This document shows, one piece after another, positions 26,770 to 36,063 of a stretch of 64,000 nt of DNA. Position numbers and translations under genes: made by a program. The stretch is from positions 434,001-498,000 of the forward strand of contig NZ_SSNZ01000002.1 of assembly GCF_004801375.1 (NCBI RefSeq), read 5' to 3'. This DNA is from Flavobacterium supellecticarium. GTDB lineage: Bacteria > Bacteroidota > Bacteroidia > Flavobacteriales > Flavobacteriaceae. The notes beneath the pieces were generated by a model that made no database searches, was not told where the DNA came from, and worked only from the letters and a program-made list of their open reading frames with translations. Position 1 is the stretch's first letter. Every line of letters starts with the position of its first letter.

Positions 26770-27733
26770 GTTTTCGGGTTAATTTTTTATGGAGAATATA
26801 AGGATAAATCAGGTAATAAAAAGAAATAAGAGCCAGTGTGCCCAAAATGATCAATACGTTTAAGGCTCTCGGCATATCGATCGAATATCGGGTGATAAAA
26901 CCTTCGAGAAAGCCAGCTGCGATAGTAAACGGCATCGTACTTAAAAATATTTTAAGACTGTTTTTGAGTCCGGTTTTAAACGATGTAAGTCTTGAAAATG
27001 TTTTCGGAAACAAGATGCTGGCGCCAAGGATAAAACCGGCCGCCGATTCGATAACGATACCAAAGATTTCCATAGCGCCGTGAATCCAGATACCGCGAAC
27101 ACTTTCCCAAAATACCTTTTCCTGATAGAAAAAGTATTGGAACGATCCAAGCATAATCGAATTCTGAATCAGTACAAAAAAAGTACCGATCCCGGCAAAG
27201 ATGCCGTAGATATAACAACGCATACCCACCATCAGGTTGTTAATCGTGATGCCGATAAAACTGCCCCAGTTGCTTCCGCTTTTATAAATCGCGACGGGAT
27301 TACCTTCCTTAATGTTTTCGAGTGTCTGGTTTACATAACCGTCTCCCAAAATAAGCCGTACAAAAGTAGCGTCATTATGAGCCGAAAGTACGCCAATACC
27401 GGTACATGCAAAGAATAAAATAAAAGCATAAAGTAGGTAACGACGGTATTCGTAGACCAAAAGCGGGACTTCGGTTTTAAAAAAATGAACCAGCCTGTTG
27501 GTCTCTTCTCGTTTGGTTTTGTAGACTTTCTGATAGGTTTGCGAAGCGAGATAATTTAAGTAAACTACCGTCTTACTTTTGGGATAGTAGGTCTGTGCAT
27601 ATGCCAAATCATTCATTAGATGGATATACAAACTGGCCAGATCATCAGGATTTTTCTTAGATTTACCGAAAATTGCTTGCTCAAATTCAAGCCATTTTTC
27701 TTTATTTTGTTTAATAAATGCAACTTCTCTCAT
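26753..27733 (-). CDS. SpoIIM-family (stage II sporulation protein M) membrane protein
   Basis: A 326-residue protein. The soluble N-terminus (MREVAFIKQNKEKWLEFEQA) and LYIHLMNDLAYAQTYYP segment are typical of the SpoIIM/DUF95 group in MoxR clusters. About five membrane helices follow, with NNLMVGMRCYIYGIFAGIGT, IHGAMEIFGIVIESAAGF and a final hydrophobic helix. In Bacillus SpoIIM takes part in peptidoglycan remodelling during engulfment, but this organism does not sporulate, so the role must differ. It is the first gene of the minus-strand run and is 28 bp from the divergent RDD gene. Confidence 0.9.
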   Translation of the reverse strand: MREVAFIKQNKEKWLEFEQAIFGKSKKNPDDLASLYIHLMNDLAYAQTYYPKSKTVVYLNYLASQTYQKVYKTKREETNRLVHFFKTEVPLLVYEYRRYLLYAFILFFACTGIGVLSAHNDATFVRLILGDGYVNQTLENIKEGNPVAIYKSGSNWGSFIGITINNLMVGMRCYIYGIFAGIGTFFVLIQNSIMLGSFQYFFYQEKVFWESVRGIWIHGAMEIFGIVIESAAGFILGASILFPKTFSRLTSFKTGLKNSLKIFLSTMPFTIAAGFLEGFITRYSIDMPRALNVLIILGTLALISFYYLIYPYILHKKLTRKHVSTL

Positions 27734-27761
27734 ACATTCGCAAAAAGCTAAAGTATAAAAT

Positions 27762-28505
27762 ATGTCAGAATTATCAATAGTAACAACGCAAAATGTTAAT
27801 ATAAGTTTTAAAACGGCTTCAGTTGGTACAAGAATTGTGTCCGAACTTTTGGATATGCTGGTGAAAATTGCCTATGTTGTGGTGATAATCTATGTGTTTT
27901 TCTATTTGCTGAACATCCAAAAATTCTTTGAAGGCGCCGATCCGTGGACGTCGGGTGCGATTATGATGCTGTTTGGATTGCCGGTAATGTTGTATTCGCT
28001 GGTACAGGAAAGTTTGATGGAAGGACAAACGGTTGGAAAAAAAATAATGAAAATAAAGGTGATCAAAATTGATGGTTATCAGGCCGGTTTTGGCGATTAT
28101 CTGATCCGTTGGATATTCCGGATAGTGGAATTTGGTATCGGAAGTGGCGTAATCGGACTGGTTGCGATTCTGGCCAGTAATAAAAGTCAGCGGTTGGGCG
28201 ATATGGCCGCAGGAACCGCAGTGATTAGTCTAAAACGTGACATTAATATCGATCATACCATTTTGCAGGAAATAGACGAGGGTTATGTGCCGATTTATCC
28301 ATTGGTGATCAAACTTTCGGATAATGATGTCCGGATTATCAAGGAAACCTTCGAATCGGCATTACGCGCGGAAGATTTTAAATTAATCTATCAGTTACGG
28401 GAAAAAATAGAATCGGTAACAGGCATTAAAAATCAGTCCGGAAATGACAGTGATTTTATCCGAACCGTTTTAAAAGATTACAACTACTATACACGCAATA
28501 TGTAG
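27762..28505 (+). CDS. RDD family membrane protein
   Basis: A 247-residue protein. The RDD domain (about residues 14-150) shows GTRIVSELLDMLVKI, GQTVGKKIMKIKVI and KSQRLGDMAAGTAVI, with three membrane helices. A soluble tail of about 85 residues follows (from about residue 160), longer than in minimal RDD proteins. RDD proteins are suspected ion or solute transporters in some bacteria. It is divergent from SpoIIM with a 28-bp gap. SpoIIM, RDD, DUF4129, MoxR and DUF58 recur together in many phyla, so it very likely belongs to the same system. Confidence 0.9.
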   Translation: MSELSIVTTQNVNISFKTASVGTRIVSELLDMLVKIAYVVVIIYVFFYLLNIQKFFEGADPWTSGAIMMLFGLPVMLYSLVQESLMEGQTVGKKIMKIKVIKIDGYQAGFGDYLIRWIFRIVEFGIGSGVIGLVAILASNKSQRLGDMAAGTAVISLKRDINIDHTILQEIDEGYVPIYPLVIKLSDNDVRIIKETFESALRAEDFKLIYQLREKIESVTGIKNQSGNDSDFIRTVLKDYNYYTRNM

Positions 28506-28530
28506 CGTTAAAACTGCTAAAAACAAAATT

Positions 28531-29148
28531 ATGTTTCATTTATTGGATATTTTGGGGACGATGGCCTTCGCATTGTCAGGTGCATTGACGGCGATGAATA
28601 AAAAAATGGATCCGTTTGGCGTGTTTATTATTGCCTTTGTAACGGCTGTTGGTGGTGGTACTGTGCGCGATGTGCTTATTGGCCGAACACCGGTTGGCTG
28701 GATGCAAAATCTGGATTATGTGTATATGATTACGATCGGTTACTTTTTGGCATTGGTTTTTCGGAAAAGTCTCGATAAACTGCGAACCTCTTTGTTTTTG
28801 TTTGATACGGTTGGTTTGGGCGTTTTTACATTAATTGGCCTCGAAAAAGGAATCGCTATTAACCTGCATCCAATCATTTGTATTGCATTGGGTACCATGA
28901 CAGCTTGTTTTGGTGGTGTTATTCGTGATATTTTATGTAACGATATACCGGTGATTTTCCGAAAAGAAATTTATGCGACCATCTGTATCATTGGTGGAAT
29001 TGTCTTTTTTCTGTTGCGCAAATGGAACGTACAGGAAGATGTGTTGTATTTAACAACGTCGGTAGTGATCATCGTGATCCGTTTGATGGCTGTCAAATTT
29101 GAATGGTATTTGCCTACGCTGGAACACCGAAATCCGCCTAACGGGTAA
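28531..29148 (+). CDS. Trimeric intracellular cation channel (TRIC, UPF0126) family protein
   Basis: The 205-residue membrane protein has two repeated three-helix units and a seventh helix. The signatures AFALSGALTAMNKKMDPFGVF, GGGTVRDVLIGRTPVGWM and FGGVIRDILCNDIP are the duplicated TRIC motifs with their Gly-rich kinks. Prokaryotic TRIC proteins form trimeric channels selective for monovalent cations. It lies 25 bp after the RDD gene and overlaps the end of the convergent T9SS cargo gene by 11 bp. Confidence 0.93.
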   Translation: MFHLLDILGTMAFALSGALTAMNKKMDPFGVFIIAFVTAVGGGTVRDVLIGRTPVGWMQNLDYVYMITIGYFLALVFRKSLDKLRTSLFLFDTVGLGVFTLIGLEKGIAINLHPIICIALGTMTACFGGVIRDILCNDIPVIFRKEIYATICIIGGIVFFLLRKWNVQEDVLYLTTSVVIIVIRLMAVKFEWYLPTLEHRNPPNG

Positions 29149-30928
29149 GGTATACAAAACCGGTTAAATCGTTCGGATAATCCGGATCGTTTAGTTTTAA
29201 AATATAAAAATAAGTACCTTCCGGAGCGAGTTCGTGGCCAACACCGTCCTTTATAAGTCCGTTCCAGTCTTCCGTGTACTGATCGCCGCGCCATACCAGT
29301 TTGCCCCATCGGTTATAAATGTAAATTTCGAAGTTTAGGAAAATAGTTCGCAGTCCTTCAATAAAAAAGGTATCGTTAAGACCGTCTCCGTTGGCCGAAA
29401 CTGCGTTGTAAATCGTAGGCGGACAATTATAGGTTTGTAGAATAAAAGATGTTACCGTATAGCAGTTTGCATCGCCTACGCGGACAAACAGTTCTTTTGG
29501 TGATTGATCGGATAGATAATGATGACTATTATAGATTGGATTCACATTTTGATTGGCATCTTCGGCCGTTTCGTGGAAGCTGACCGTTTGCGAAGGATCG
29601 GTTTTAACCAGTTCGTCATAATTTGAAAAATCGTAATAACCTGATCCGTAACCTTTGTTGCAAACCTTTAATGGTGGTAACGGATTGACTTGTGGCGATA
29701 CATTTAAGTTGGCTGTTACAGAAGCTTCATTATTGTCTTCGTGTATCTCGGCTACCGTATTGTCCGGATCTACCACAACTTTTAAAGTAAAAGGAGAAGC
29801 AATCGTTTCGGGTAAAACGACAGTAACCGAACGGGTTTCGTGTCCGTCAATAGGGATAGTCGTTAAGGTTTGATAGGTGCCAACAAGTGTTTCGTTGGCA
29901 TATAGTTTTATCCCGGTGCCTTGTGGTAACGGGTTGGTGCTTTCCCGGTTATAAACAGTAAAATCGACGGTAATGGTTTTGGAATTACAACTGCTACCGA
30001 TGTTATCGATACTAACGGAAGCATCGGGAAGCTGACTGTTTAGTTTGGTGACAATCGCGTTGATCATCACAAAATCCTGACCGGAAGTCAGTTGTATGGT
30101 AGCAGAGGTGTCGCCAATGGCAATATTGTTCTGAATATCGTAAACATCCAGGTCCATATTGTATAAGGTCGTACTTCCGGTTATACTATTGGTACCATTA
30201 AAAGCATTATTAGCCGGATTTAATGGTGGATTGCTTAGAATATTTCCATTAATACGCAATGTTTCGTTAACGAGGATGTCTTTGTCGCCTTCCCAGGCCA
30301 GAAAACCAATTTTAGCATTTTGATTGTCGATAACATTCAGACTCGAAAGGGTAATATTAACCACGTCCGGAACAGCCTGCATTCCGTCATATACATTTAA
30401 CTGATTTAAAGGCAAAGTCTCATTTTTGTAAACGATAATAATGGCCCAACCTGCAAAATTGGTTCTCCGGATAAAATGTTGCGCGATATAAGGCGAAACA
30501 TCCAGATCGGAGATGGTGTATTGACCGTTCCCTATTTGTTGGACCAAGTCGGTAATGTCCTTAAAAGCGCTGAAATAGTCCAGGATAATTCCGGTTGCAT
30601 TGCGTTGATAACTAAAAGTTCGGTCGGGTCGGATAGGAATATTGTTGAGTTTTATGTCGAAATCACCCAGTCCGGAACCTGCCCAATACAAATAGGCTTT
30701 TTCGATGGTATTGCCGGATGCAAGATTTAATGTGGCCGACGAACTGGTGTAAACAGACGGTGCCAATTGAAAGGAATTTTCCTCCGGATTCAGCGTGTTT
30801 CCTATAAAAGTGAAATCATACCGTCCGTTAAACTGATTGTAAAGACTGATGTCCTGTGCTATTACCATAGGGGAAAATAGTACAGAAATAAAGTAAACAA
30901 GACAGCGTAATTTTCGATTCAAAGGCAT
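29138..30928 (-). CDS. Large secreted protein with CARDB-like domain and T9SS type B sorting domain
   Basis: A 596-residue protein with a type I signal peptide (residues 1-25, ending VIAQ). The first half (to about 290) is a beta-rich region with EKAYLYWAGSG. Residues about 300-410 look like a CARDB adhesion domain (VDFTVYNRES, VVVDPDNTVAEIHEDNNEA). Residues about 501-596 form the gliding-motility-type C-terminal domain: VSANGDGLNDTFFIEGL, IYNRWGKLVWRG and a final GFVYLTR. This type B signal directs export through the type IX secretion system to the cell surface. Together these suggest an adhesin or surface structural protein. It stands next to the glycan locus. Confidence 0.9.
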   Translation of the reverse strand: MPLNRKLRCLVYFISVLFSPMVIAQDISLYNQFNGRYDFTFIGNTLNPEENSFQLAPSVYTSSSATLNLASGNTIEKAYLYWAGSGLGDFDIKLNNIPIRPDRTFSYQRNATGIILDYFSAFKDITDLVQQIGNGQYTISDLDVSPYIAQHFIRRTNFAGWAIIIVYKNETLPLNQLNVYDGMQAVPDVVNITLSSLNVIDNQNAKIGFLAWEGDKDILVNETLRINGNILSNPPLNPANNAFNGTNSITGSTTLYNMDLDVYDIQNNIAIGDTSATIQLTSGQDFVMINAIVTKLNSQLPDASVSIDNIGSSCNSKTITVDFTVYNRESTNPLPQGTGIKLYANETLVGTYQTLTTIPIDGHETRSVTVVLPETIASPFTLKVVVDPDNTVAEIHEDNNEASVTANLNVSPQVNPLPPLKVCNKGYGSGYYDFSNYDELVKTDPSQTVSFHETAEDANQNVNPIYNSHHYLSDQSPKELFVRVGDANCYTVTSFILQTYNCPPTIYNAVSANGDGLNDTFFIEGLRTIFLNFEIYIYNRWGKLVWRGDQYTEDWNGLIKDGVGHELAPEGTYFYILKLNDPDYPNDLTGFVYLTR

Positions 30929-30969
30929 TAATTTTGAATTTGACGGTTCTAAATTTAGTAATTATTTGA

Positions 30970-30997
30970 ATGCCAAAATACTAATGGATGCCAAAAT
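30970..30997. repeat. Direct repeat upstream of the T9SS cargo gene
   Basis: ATGCCAAAAT occurs at 30970-30979 and again at 30988-30997, an 18-bp period. It is upstream of a weak promoter-like TAAATTTA for the minus-strand gene and could be a pair of activator or repressor sites. Confidence 0.4.
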
Positions 30998-31061
30998 GAA
31001 TGAAATCAAAAACAAAAAATTGGCAAAAAAGTAGTAAATTTCCAAAGTTTATGCAGCTTGC

Positions 31062-32009
31062 GTGGAAAATTTTAAGATAAGAAAATATAGCGAAAAAGAT
31101 TATAATTTGTGGAATGATTTTGTGAATCAGTCCGAAAATGGCACCTTTCTTTTTCATCGGGATTTTATGGAATATCATAAAGACCGTTTTAATGATCATT
31201 CTTTATTGGTCTTCGAAAATGAAAAAATAGCCGCTTTATTGCCGGCCAATCGCAAAGCCGCAGAACTCCACTCGCATGGCGGATTAACCTATGGTGGATT
31301 ACTGATTAAAGAAAACCGCGGGCATGCTTATCTTGAAAGCCTGTTTACCGCATTATGCGATTATCTTAAAGCCGAGCCACTGGAGCATTTGGTATTCAAA
31401 TCAAGACCGTCTTTTTATACGGCAAGTCCGTATCGCGAATGGCATAACTTCCTGATTCGGAATGGTGCAACGCTTTATCGCAGCGATATAAGTATGGCGA
31501 TCGATTATCAGCAACCGTTGCAAATAGGAAAAAGCAAATTAAAACGGTACCGGAAACCGGAAAATGAACGGCTTGAAGTGGTACAGGAACAGGATTTTAC
31601 ACTTTTTTGGAAAGAAGTTCTCGAACCGCGACTGGTCGAAAAATATGAGGCCAAACCGGTGCATACACTGGATGAAATGACACTTTTAAATCGCAGATTT
31701 CCGGAGAATATCCAGCAGTACTCGGTATATCGGGACGGTCGGATTGTAGCAGGAATTACCCTGTTTGTCGATACGCAAGTGGTAAAATCGCAATATGGTG
31801 CCACAACGGCAGAAGGTGAAAAACTGCGCGCACTGGATTACCTTTTTATCACGCTGATTTTAAAATTTAAAGCAGAAGGAAAATACTTTTTCGATATGGG
31901 AACCGTTAGCCAGAAAGAAGGGAAAGCCTATAATCCCGGATTGTTAAAACAAAAAGAAGAGCTGGGATGCGACATGTATACCCAGGATTTTTATAGTCTA
32001 CCGTTATGA
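31062..32009 (+). CDS. GNAT/FemAB-like acyltransferase of the glycan locus
   Basis: A 315-residue protein starting at GTG (GTGGAAAATTTT). No in-frame ATG exists after the upstream stop at 31035. It has the two-lobed GNAT arrangement of FemAB-like enzymes: [13 protein letters not shown] and [21 protein letters not shown] in the first lobe, and [20 protein letters not shown] in the second. An [18 protein letters not shown] segment closes the fold. Such genes often occur in polysaccharide loci, where they may acylate an amino sugar. Its end overlaps the aminotransferase start by 4 bp (ATGA), so it may acylate the amine made by that enzyme. Confidence 0.85.
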   Translation: MENFKIRKYSEKDYNLWNDFVNQSENGTFLFHRDFMEYHKDRFNDHSLLVFENEKIAALLPANRKAAELHSHGGLTYGGLLIKENRGHAYLESLFTALCDYLKAEPLEHLVFKSRPSFYTASPYREWHNFLIRNGATLYRSDISMAIDYQQPLQIGKSKLKRYRKPENERLEVVQEQDFTLFWKEVLEPRLVEKYEAKPVHTLDEMTLLNRRFPENIQQYSVYRDGRIVAGITLFVDTQVVKSQYGATTAEGEKLRALDYLFITLILKFKAEGKYFFDMGTVSQKEGKAYNPGLLKQKEELGCDMYTQDFYSLPL

Positions 32010-33106
32010 AAATACCCTTTTTAGATCTAAAAAAACTGAATAAGCCCTATGAATCCCGGTTTCAGGAAAAGTTTACAACTTTTCTGGACAGCGGTTGGTA
32101 TATATTAGGAAACGAAGTTCGGACATTTGAAGCCGGTTTTGCAAACTATTGTGGCGTAAAACACTGTATTGGAGTAGGCAATGGGCTGGACGCTTTAACC
32201 CTTATTTTTAAAGCCTATATCGCATTAGGAAAATTACAGAAAGGCGATGGCGTACTGGTACCGGCGAATACCTATATTGCCAGTATTTTAGCGATTTTAC
32301 AGGCCGAATTGGTTCCGATTCTGGTAGAACCGGAACTGGAGACCTATAATATTGATCCATTGGAAGCCGAAAAACAGCGGACAGAAACAACCAAGGCCAT
32401 ATTGGCGGTACATTTATACGGGCAATTATCAGACATGGTTCGGATCCATAAATTGGCAGAAAAGTATAATTTACTGGTTATCGAAGATGCGGCTCAGGCA
32501 CATGGGGCGGTTTTAAACGGGCGTAAAGCAGGTAATTGGGGAGATGCCGCCGGGTTTAGTTTCTATCCGGGTAAAAACCTTGGTGCTTTGGGTGATGCGG
32601 GAGCAATCACAACCAACGATTCGGAATTGGCAAAAATACTGTATTCCCTACGGAATTATGGTTCGGAAATTAAATATGTAAATGATCATATAGGATATAA
32701 CAGCCGTTTGGATGAATTTCAGGCGGGGATCTTAAATGTTAAATTGCCGGATGCCGATGTGGAAGCAACGGAAAGAAAAAGCATCGTAAAACGCTATCTG
32801 TCGGAAATTCAAAATCCGAAAATTGCATTGCCCTATTATGATTTTTCAGAAAACCATGTTTTTCATCTGTTTGTGATCCGTACCGAAAACAGGGAAGCAC
32901 TGGCCGGGTATTTAGAAGAAAAAGGAATCGGTACGTTAATTCATTACCCAATTCCGCCGCACCAACAAAAAGCACTACCGCAATTTCACGGTTTGTCGTT
33001 TCCGATAACCGAAAAAATCCATCGGGAAGTCTTGAGTCTGCCGTTAAATTCGACTTTAACAACCGCTGAGGTCGATGCGATCATCCTCGCATTAAACAAT
33101 TATTAA
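32006..33106 (+). CDS. DegT/DnrJ/EryC1/StrS-family sugar aminotransferase (FdtB/QdtB-like)
   Basis: A 366-residue PLP enzyme that transfers an amino group to a keto-sugar nucleotide. The Schiff-base lysine is K190 in [36 protein letters not shown] and [13 protein letters not shown] are the other family signatures. Together with the FdtA/QdtA-like ketoisomerase at 38101 it fits the 3-amino-3,6-dideoxyhexose branch (Fuc3N or Qui3N). The DegT family has many specificities, so the substrate is an inference from the partner enzyme. Confidence 0.92.
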   Translation: MKIPFLDLKKLNKPYESRFQEKFTTFLDSGWYILGNEVRTFEAGFANYCGVKHCIGVGNGLDALTLIFKAYIALGKLQKGDGVLVPANTYIASILAILQAELVPILVEPELETYNIDPLEAEKQRTETTKAILAVHLYGQLSDMVRIHKLAEKYNLLVIEDAAQAHGAVLNGRKAGNWGDAAGFSFYPGKNLGALGDAGAITTNDSELAKILYSLRNYGSEIKYVNDHIGYNSRLDEFQAGILNVKLPDADVEATERKSIVKRYLSEIQNPKIALPYYDFSENHVFHLFVIRTENREALAGYLEEKGIGTLIHYPIPPHQQKALPQFHGLSFPITEKIHREVLSLPLNSTLTTAEVDAIILALNNY

Positions 33107-33122
33107 GAGCGGAAAACCGTTT

Positions 33123-34604
33123 ATGTCCGAAAGTCAATCTGCATATCGTCATATCTTAAAAGCGACTTCTATTTTTGGAGGTGTTCAGGTATTCAATATA
33201 TTGGTTTCGGTCATCCGATCAAAAATTATTGCCGTGCTGATTGGTCCGGCTGGTATGGGAATCGCCGGATTATTAAATGCAACACTTAATTTGATCAGCG
33301 GTTTTACAAACCTCGGACTGGAGACGAGTGCGGTAAAAGATATCTCACAAGCAGGGACGGAAAACGATACTCCTAAAATAAGTCGGACAATTAGTGTTTT
33401 GTCCCGGTTGATCTGGCTCACAGGGACGCTTGGATTTGTGGTAACGTTATTGTTATCGCCCTGGTTGAGTTATCTATCTTTTGGAAATTACGATTTTACA
33501 TGGGCTTTTGCCTGGACAGCTATCGTTTTGCTTTTTAAACAATTAACCAGCGGTAATATCGCCGTATTACAGGGACTTCGGAAGCATAAGTATTTGGCGC
33601 AAGCCAATTTATACGGTAGCGGTGTAGGACTTGTGATCAGTGTTCCGTTGTATTATTATTGGGGGTTGGACGCAATTGTCCCTTCGATTCTTGTATCGGC
33701 TATTATTAGTTTTGTATTTTCGGTAGTATATTTTAAAAAACTGAAAATTCCTTCTGAGGCGGTAAAGAGCCGTGAAGCCCTACGTGAGGGAAAAGAGATG
33801 CTGAAATTGGGCTATGCCTTAAGTTTTATGGGCTTGTTGGTTATAGCGGCGTCTTATATTGTTCAGATATTTATTAGTCATACGGGCGATGTGGAAGAGG
33901 TAGGGTTGTTTAATGCCGGAATTACCATTGTTAATTCCTATGTCGGAATTATTTTTAATGCGATGGGAACGGATTATTACCCCAGACTGGCGGTTATTGC
34001 AAATGATAATGTGAAAGTCAGGGAAAGTGTAAATCAGCAGGCATTGATCGGTATTTTATTGCTAACTCCGGTGATTCTGATTTTTATTATGCTGATGCCA
34101 CAGTTGATCCATCTGTTGTATTCTACAAAATTCACACCGATTATAGCGATGGTCGGCTGGGGGATATTCGGGATGTTTTTTAAAGCGATCTCCTGGTCGG
34201 TAGGATATATTTTGATTGCAAAAGGCGATACCGGTATTTTTATTAAAACGGCAATCGGATTTAATACTTTTTCGGTGCTATTGAATATTGCCGGCTATTA
34301 TTACTATGGCTTGGAAGGATTGGGCGTGAGCCTTTTAATTTATTATGTTTTGCACCTGATTATTGTAACAGGGATTGCGAAATACCGTTATGATTTTTAT
34401 TTTGAACGGGAGTTTTATAAAATCGCAATTTGTTGTTTCGTTTGGATACTCCTGATCTATTTTGCGATGTATCTGGAAGATGGTATATTGCGGTATGTAA
34501 TAATGGGGATTTTGGTGCTGATTTCCGGACTGTATTCTCTGTACCAACTGGACAAAAAGATAAAGATATTTGGATTACTAAGACAATATATAACAAAAAA
34601 ATGA
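33123..34604 (+). CDS. Wzx-like O-antigen/polysaccharide flippase
   Basis: A 493-residue integral membrane protein with 12-14 predicted helices, of the polysaccharide-specific transporter/MATE-like superfamily. The N-terminus SIFGGVQVFNILVSVIRSK and the LIGPAGMGIAGLLNATL segment match O-antigen translocases. It would flip undecaprenyl-linked repeat units across the inner membrane. It is 16 bp after the aminotransferase, and its stop overlaps the next gene by 4 bp. No Wzy polymerase is seen in the window. Confidence 0.9.
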   Translation: MSESQSAYRHILKATSIFGGVQVFNILVSVIRSKIIAVLIGPAGMGIAGLLNATLNLISGFTNLGLETSAVKDISQAGTENDTPKISRTISVLSRLIWLTGTLGFVVTLLLSPWLSYLSFGNYDFTWAFAWTAIVLLFKQLTSGNIAVLQGLRKHKYLAQANLYGSGVGLVISVPLYYYWGLDAIVPSILVSAIISFVFSVVYFKKLKIPSEAVKSREALREGKEMLKLGYALSFMGLLVIAASYIVQIFISHTGDVEEVGLFNAGITIVNSYVGIIFNAMGTDYYPRLAVIANDNVKVRESVNQQALIGILLLTPVILIFIMLMPQLIHLLYSTKFTPIIAMVGWGIFGMFFKAISWSVGYILIAKGDTGIFIKTAIGFNTFSVLLNIAGYYYYGLEGLGVSLLIYYVLHLIIVTGIAKYRYDFYFEREFYKIAICCFVWILLIYFAMYLEDGILRYVIMGILVLISGLYSLYQLDKKIKIFGLLRQYITKK

Positions 34605-35359
34605 GTGTGTTAAAGACCATAAAGAAGCAATATAAAAGGAAGATGAGTAAGTTGCGCTTTCTTTATTCCGTTAACTGGACGAAAACACTTTACTTCAATT
34701 TTAAAAAGTTTCCGTTTGATGTAGCGAAAAAACTACCGGTCTTTTTTTACGGAAAAGTACATTTTCATACCATCGAAGGTCAGATAGAGATTAAAGGACC
34801 AATTACCAGAGCGATGATTGGCTTTGGACAACGTTTTGAAAAAGCTAAAAAAGAAAAAGGCATTGCGGAGTTCTGGCTGGAAGGGCAATTAGTGTTTAAC
34901 GGGCCGGCACATATGGGAAAGGACGTGTTGTTTTATATCGGGAAAGAGGCCTATTGCGAATTTGGCTATATGGCTTGTCTCGGATCTGATGTTAAATTGG
35001 TTTGTACCGAACGGATTACCCTTGGCGATTGGTCGGGTATAGGCTACGAATCGCAGGTGATCGATACCAACTCTCATCCAATGATCAATACACTGACCGG
35101 GGCTTTATATCCAATGACGGGTGCGATTGCGATCGGAACACATAATGCGGTTTCCAATCGGGTTTCGATTATGGCGTTTACCCGTACGCCCGATTTTTGT
35201 GTCATCGCTTCCAATTCATTATGTACCAAAGATTATACGGACTTGGGAAGTAACGTACTGATAGGTGGTGTACCGGCCAAATTGATTAAAAACAATTACA
35301 GTCGTGACTGGGACAACGAAAAAGAGCTTTTAAAGCAATATAAAATCATCAAATTATAA
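34601..35359 (+). CDS. Left-handed beta-helix (hexapeptide) acyltransferase
   Basis: A 252-residue product starting MSVLKTIKKQYKRKM. The frame is open further upstream, but that part lies inside the flippase gene. The basic N-terminus is followed by hexapeptide-type coils (VFNGPAHMGKDVLFYIG, LVCTERITLGDWSGIG, LGSNVLIGGVPAKLIKNN) and a DTNSHP segment as seen in sugar O-acetyltransferases. It probably acetylates a sugar of the glycan using acetyl-CoA. Translation is coupled to the flippase. Its stop lies 7 bp from the stop of the convergent acyltransferase. Confidence 0.87.
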   Translation: MSVLKTIKKQYKRKMSKLRFLYSVNWTKTLYFNFKKFPFDVAKKLPVFFYGKVHFHTIEGQIEIKGPITRAMIGFGQRFEKAKKEKGIAEFWLEGQLVFNGPAHMGKDVLFYIGKEAYCEFGYMACLGSDVKLVCTERITLGDWSGIGYESQVIDTNSHPMINTLTGALYPMTGAIAIGTHNAVSNRVSIMAFTRTPDFCVIASNSLCTKDYTDLGSNVLIGGVPAKLIKNNYSRDWDNEKELLKQYKIIKL

Positions 35360-35366
35360 CGGGAAA

Positions 35367-35858
35367 TTATAGGTTTTTTTTCTGAAAACGGGCCGGATTA
35401 CCAAACCAGACTTCGTTTTCGGGAATATCCTTATTCACAAACGACATCGAACCCAACACACTATTATCGCCTATGGTTATTCCGTGTTGCAATACACTAT
35501 TTGTACCAATAAAGACATTGGCACCTATAGATGCACCGCCAATTTGCTGCATATTATTGTCCAGATTGTTGGTCATCATTTTGGGACAGATATACGTATT
35601 GTCTCCAATTGTAACCCCACGGGCAATAATGCTGTCATAACGGACCGTTACATTGTTGCCAATTGTACAATTTCCGGATGAGGAAACCCGGGAATCGATA
35701 TAGCAATTTGAACCAATTACGGTACCTTCCCTTAATTCTACATAACTTTTGATAACGGTATTATCTCCGATAATCACATGGTCTTCAATAATACAAAAAT
35801 GGCCAATGGTTACATTTTTGCCTATTTGCGCTTTGTCGGAGATGATGTTTGTAGTCAT
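35367..35858 (-). CDS. Hexapeptide-repeat acyltransferase (candidate sugar N-acetyltransferase)
   Basis: A 163-residue protein made almost wholly of left-handed beta-helix coils, with repeated I/V-G-x-N/D units such as IGDNTVIKSYVEL, IGNNVTVRYDS and IGDNSVLGSMSFV. It ends VWFGNPARF, the position where the family usually has G-x-P-A-R/K. Size and layout fit sugar-nucleotide N-acetyltransferases of the FdtC/WlbB type, so it could acetylate the 3-amino group made by the aminotransferase at 32006. It is on the opposite strand to its proposed partners. O-acetyltransferase activity is an alternative. Confidence 0.85.
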   Translation of the reverse strand: MTTNIISDKAQIGKNVTIGHFCIIEDHVIIGDNTVIKSYVELREGTVIGSNCYIDSRVSSSGNCTIGNNVTVRYDSIIARGVTIGDNTYICPKMMTNNLDNNMQQIGGASIGANVFIGTNSVLQHGITIGDNSVLGSMSFVNKDIPENEVWFGNPARFQKKNL

Positions 35859-36063
35859 GTATGGGAGAGAATTAGCGTTCTGTTTTTTTAAAAACTTTTA
35901 AAAAGCTAATATAAACAATATGATCAGAATTTGAAACAGCTTTTAAAGGATTCTTACAGGGCTGATTCTGTATTTTTAGAAGAAAAATTATAGGATTCTG
36001 ATCTGAAAACAGGAAAAATAGCAGTTATCACAAACGGAATACTATAGAATAGTGCTTTACTGG

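Noticed and set aside
34430..34600. Upstream extension of the acyltransferase frame
   Set aside because: This part lies inside the flippase coding sequence. The start at 34601 gives an ATGA overlap and a protein of normal length.
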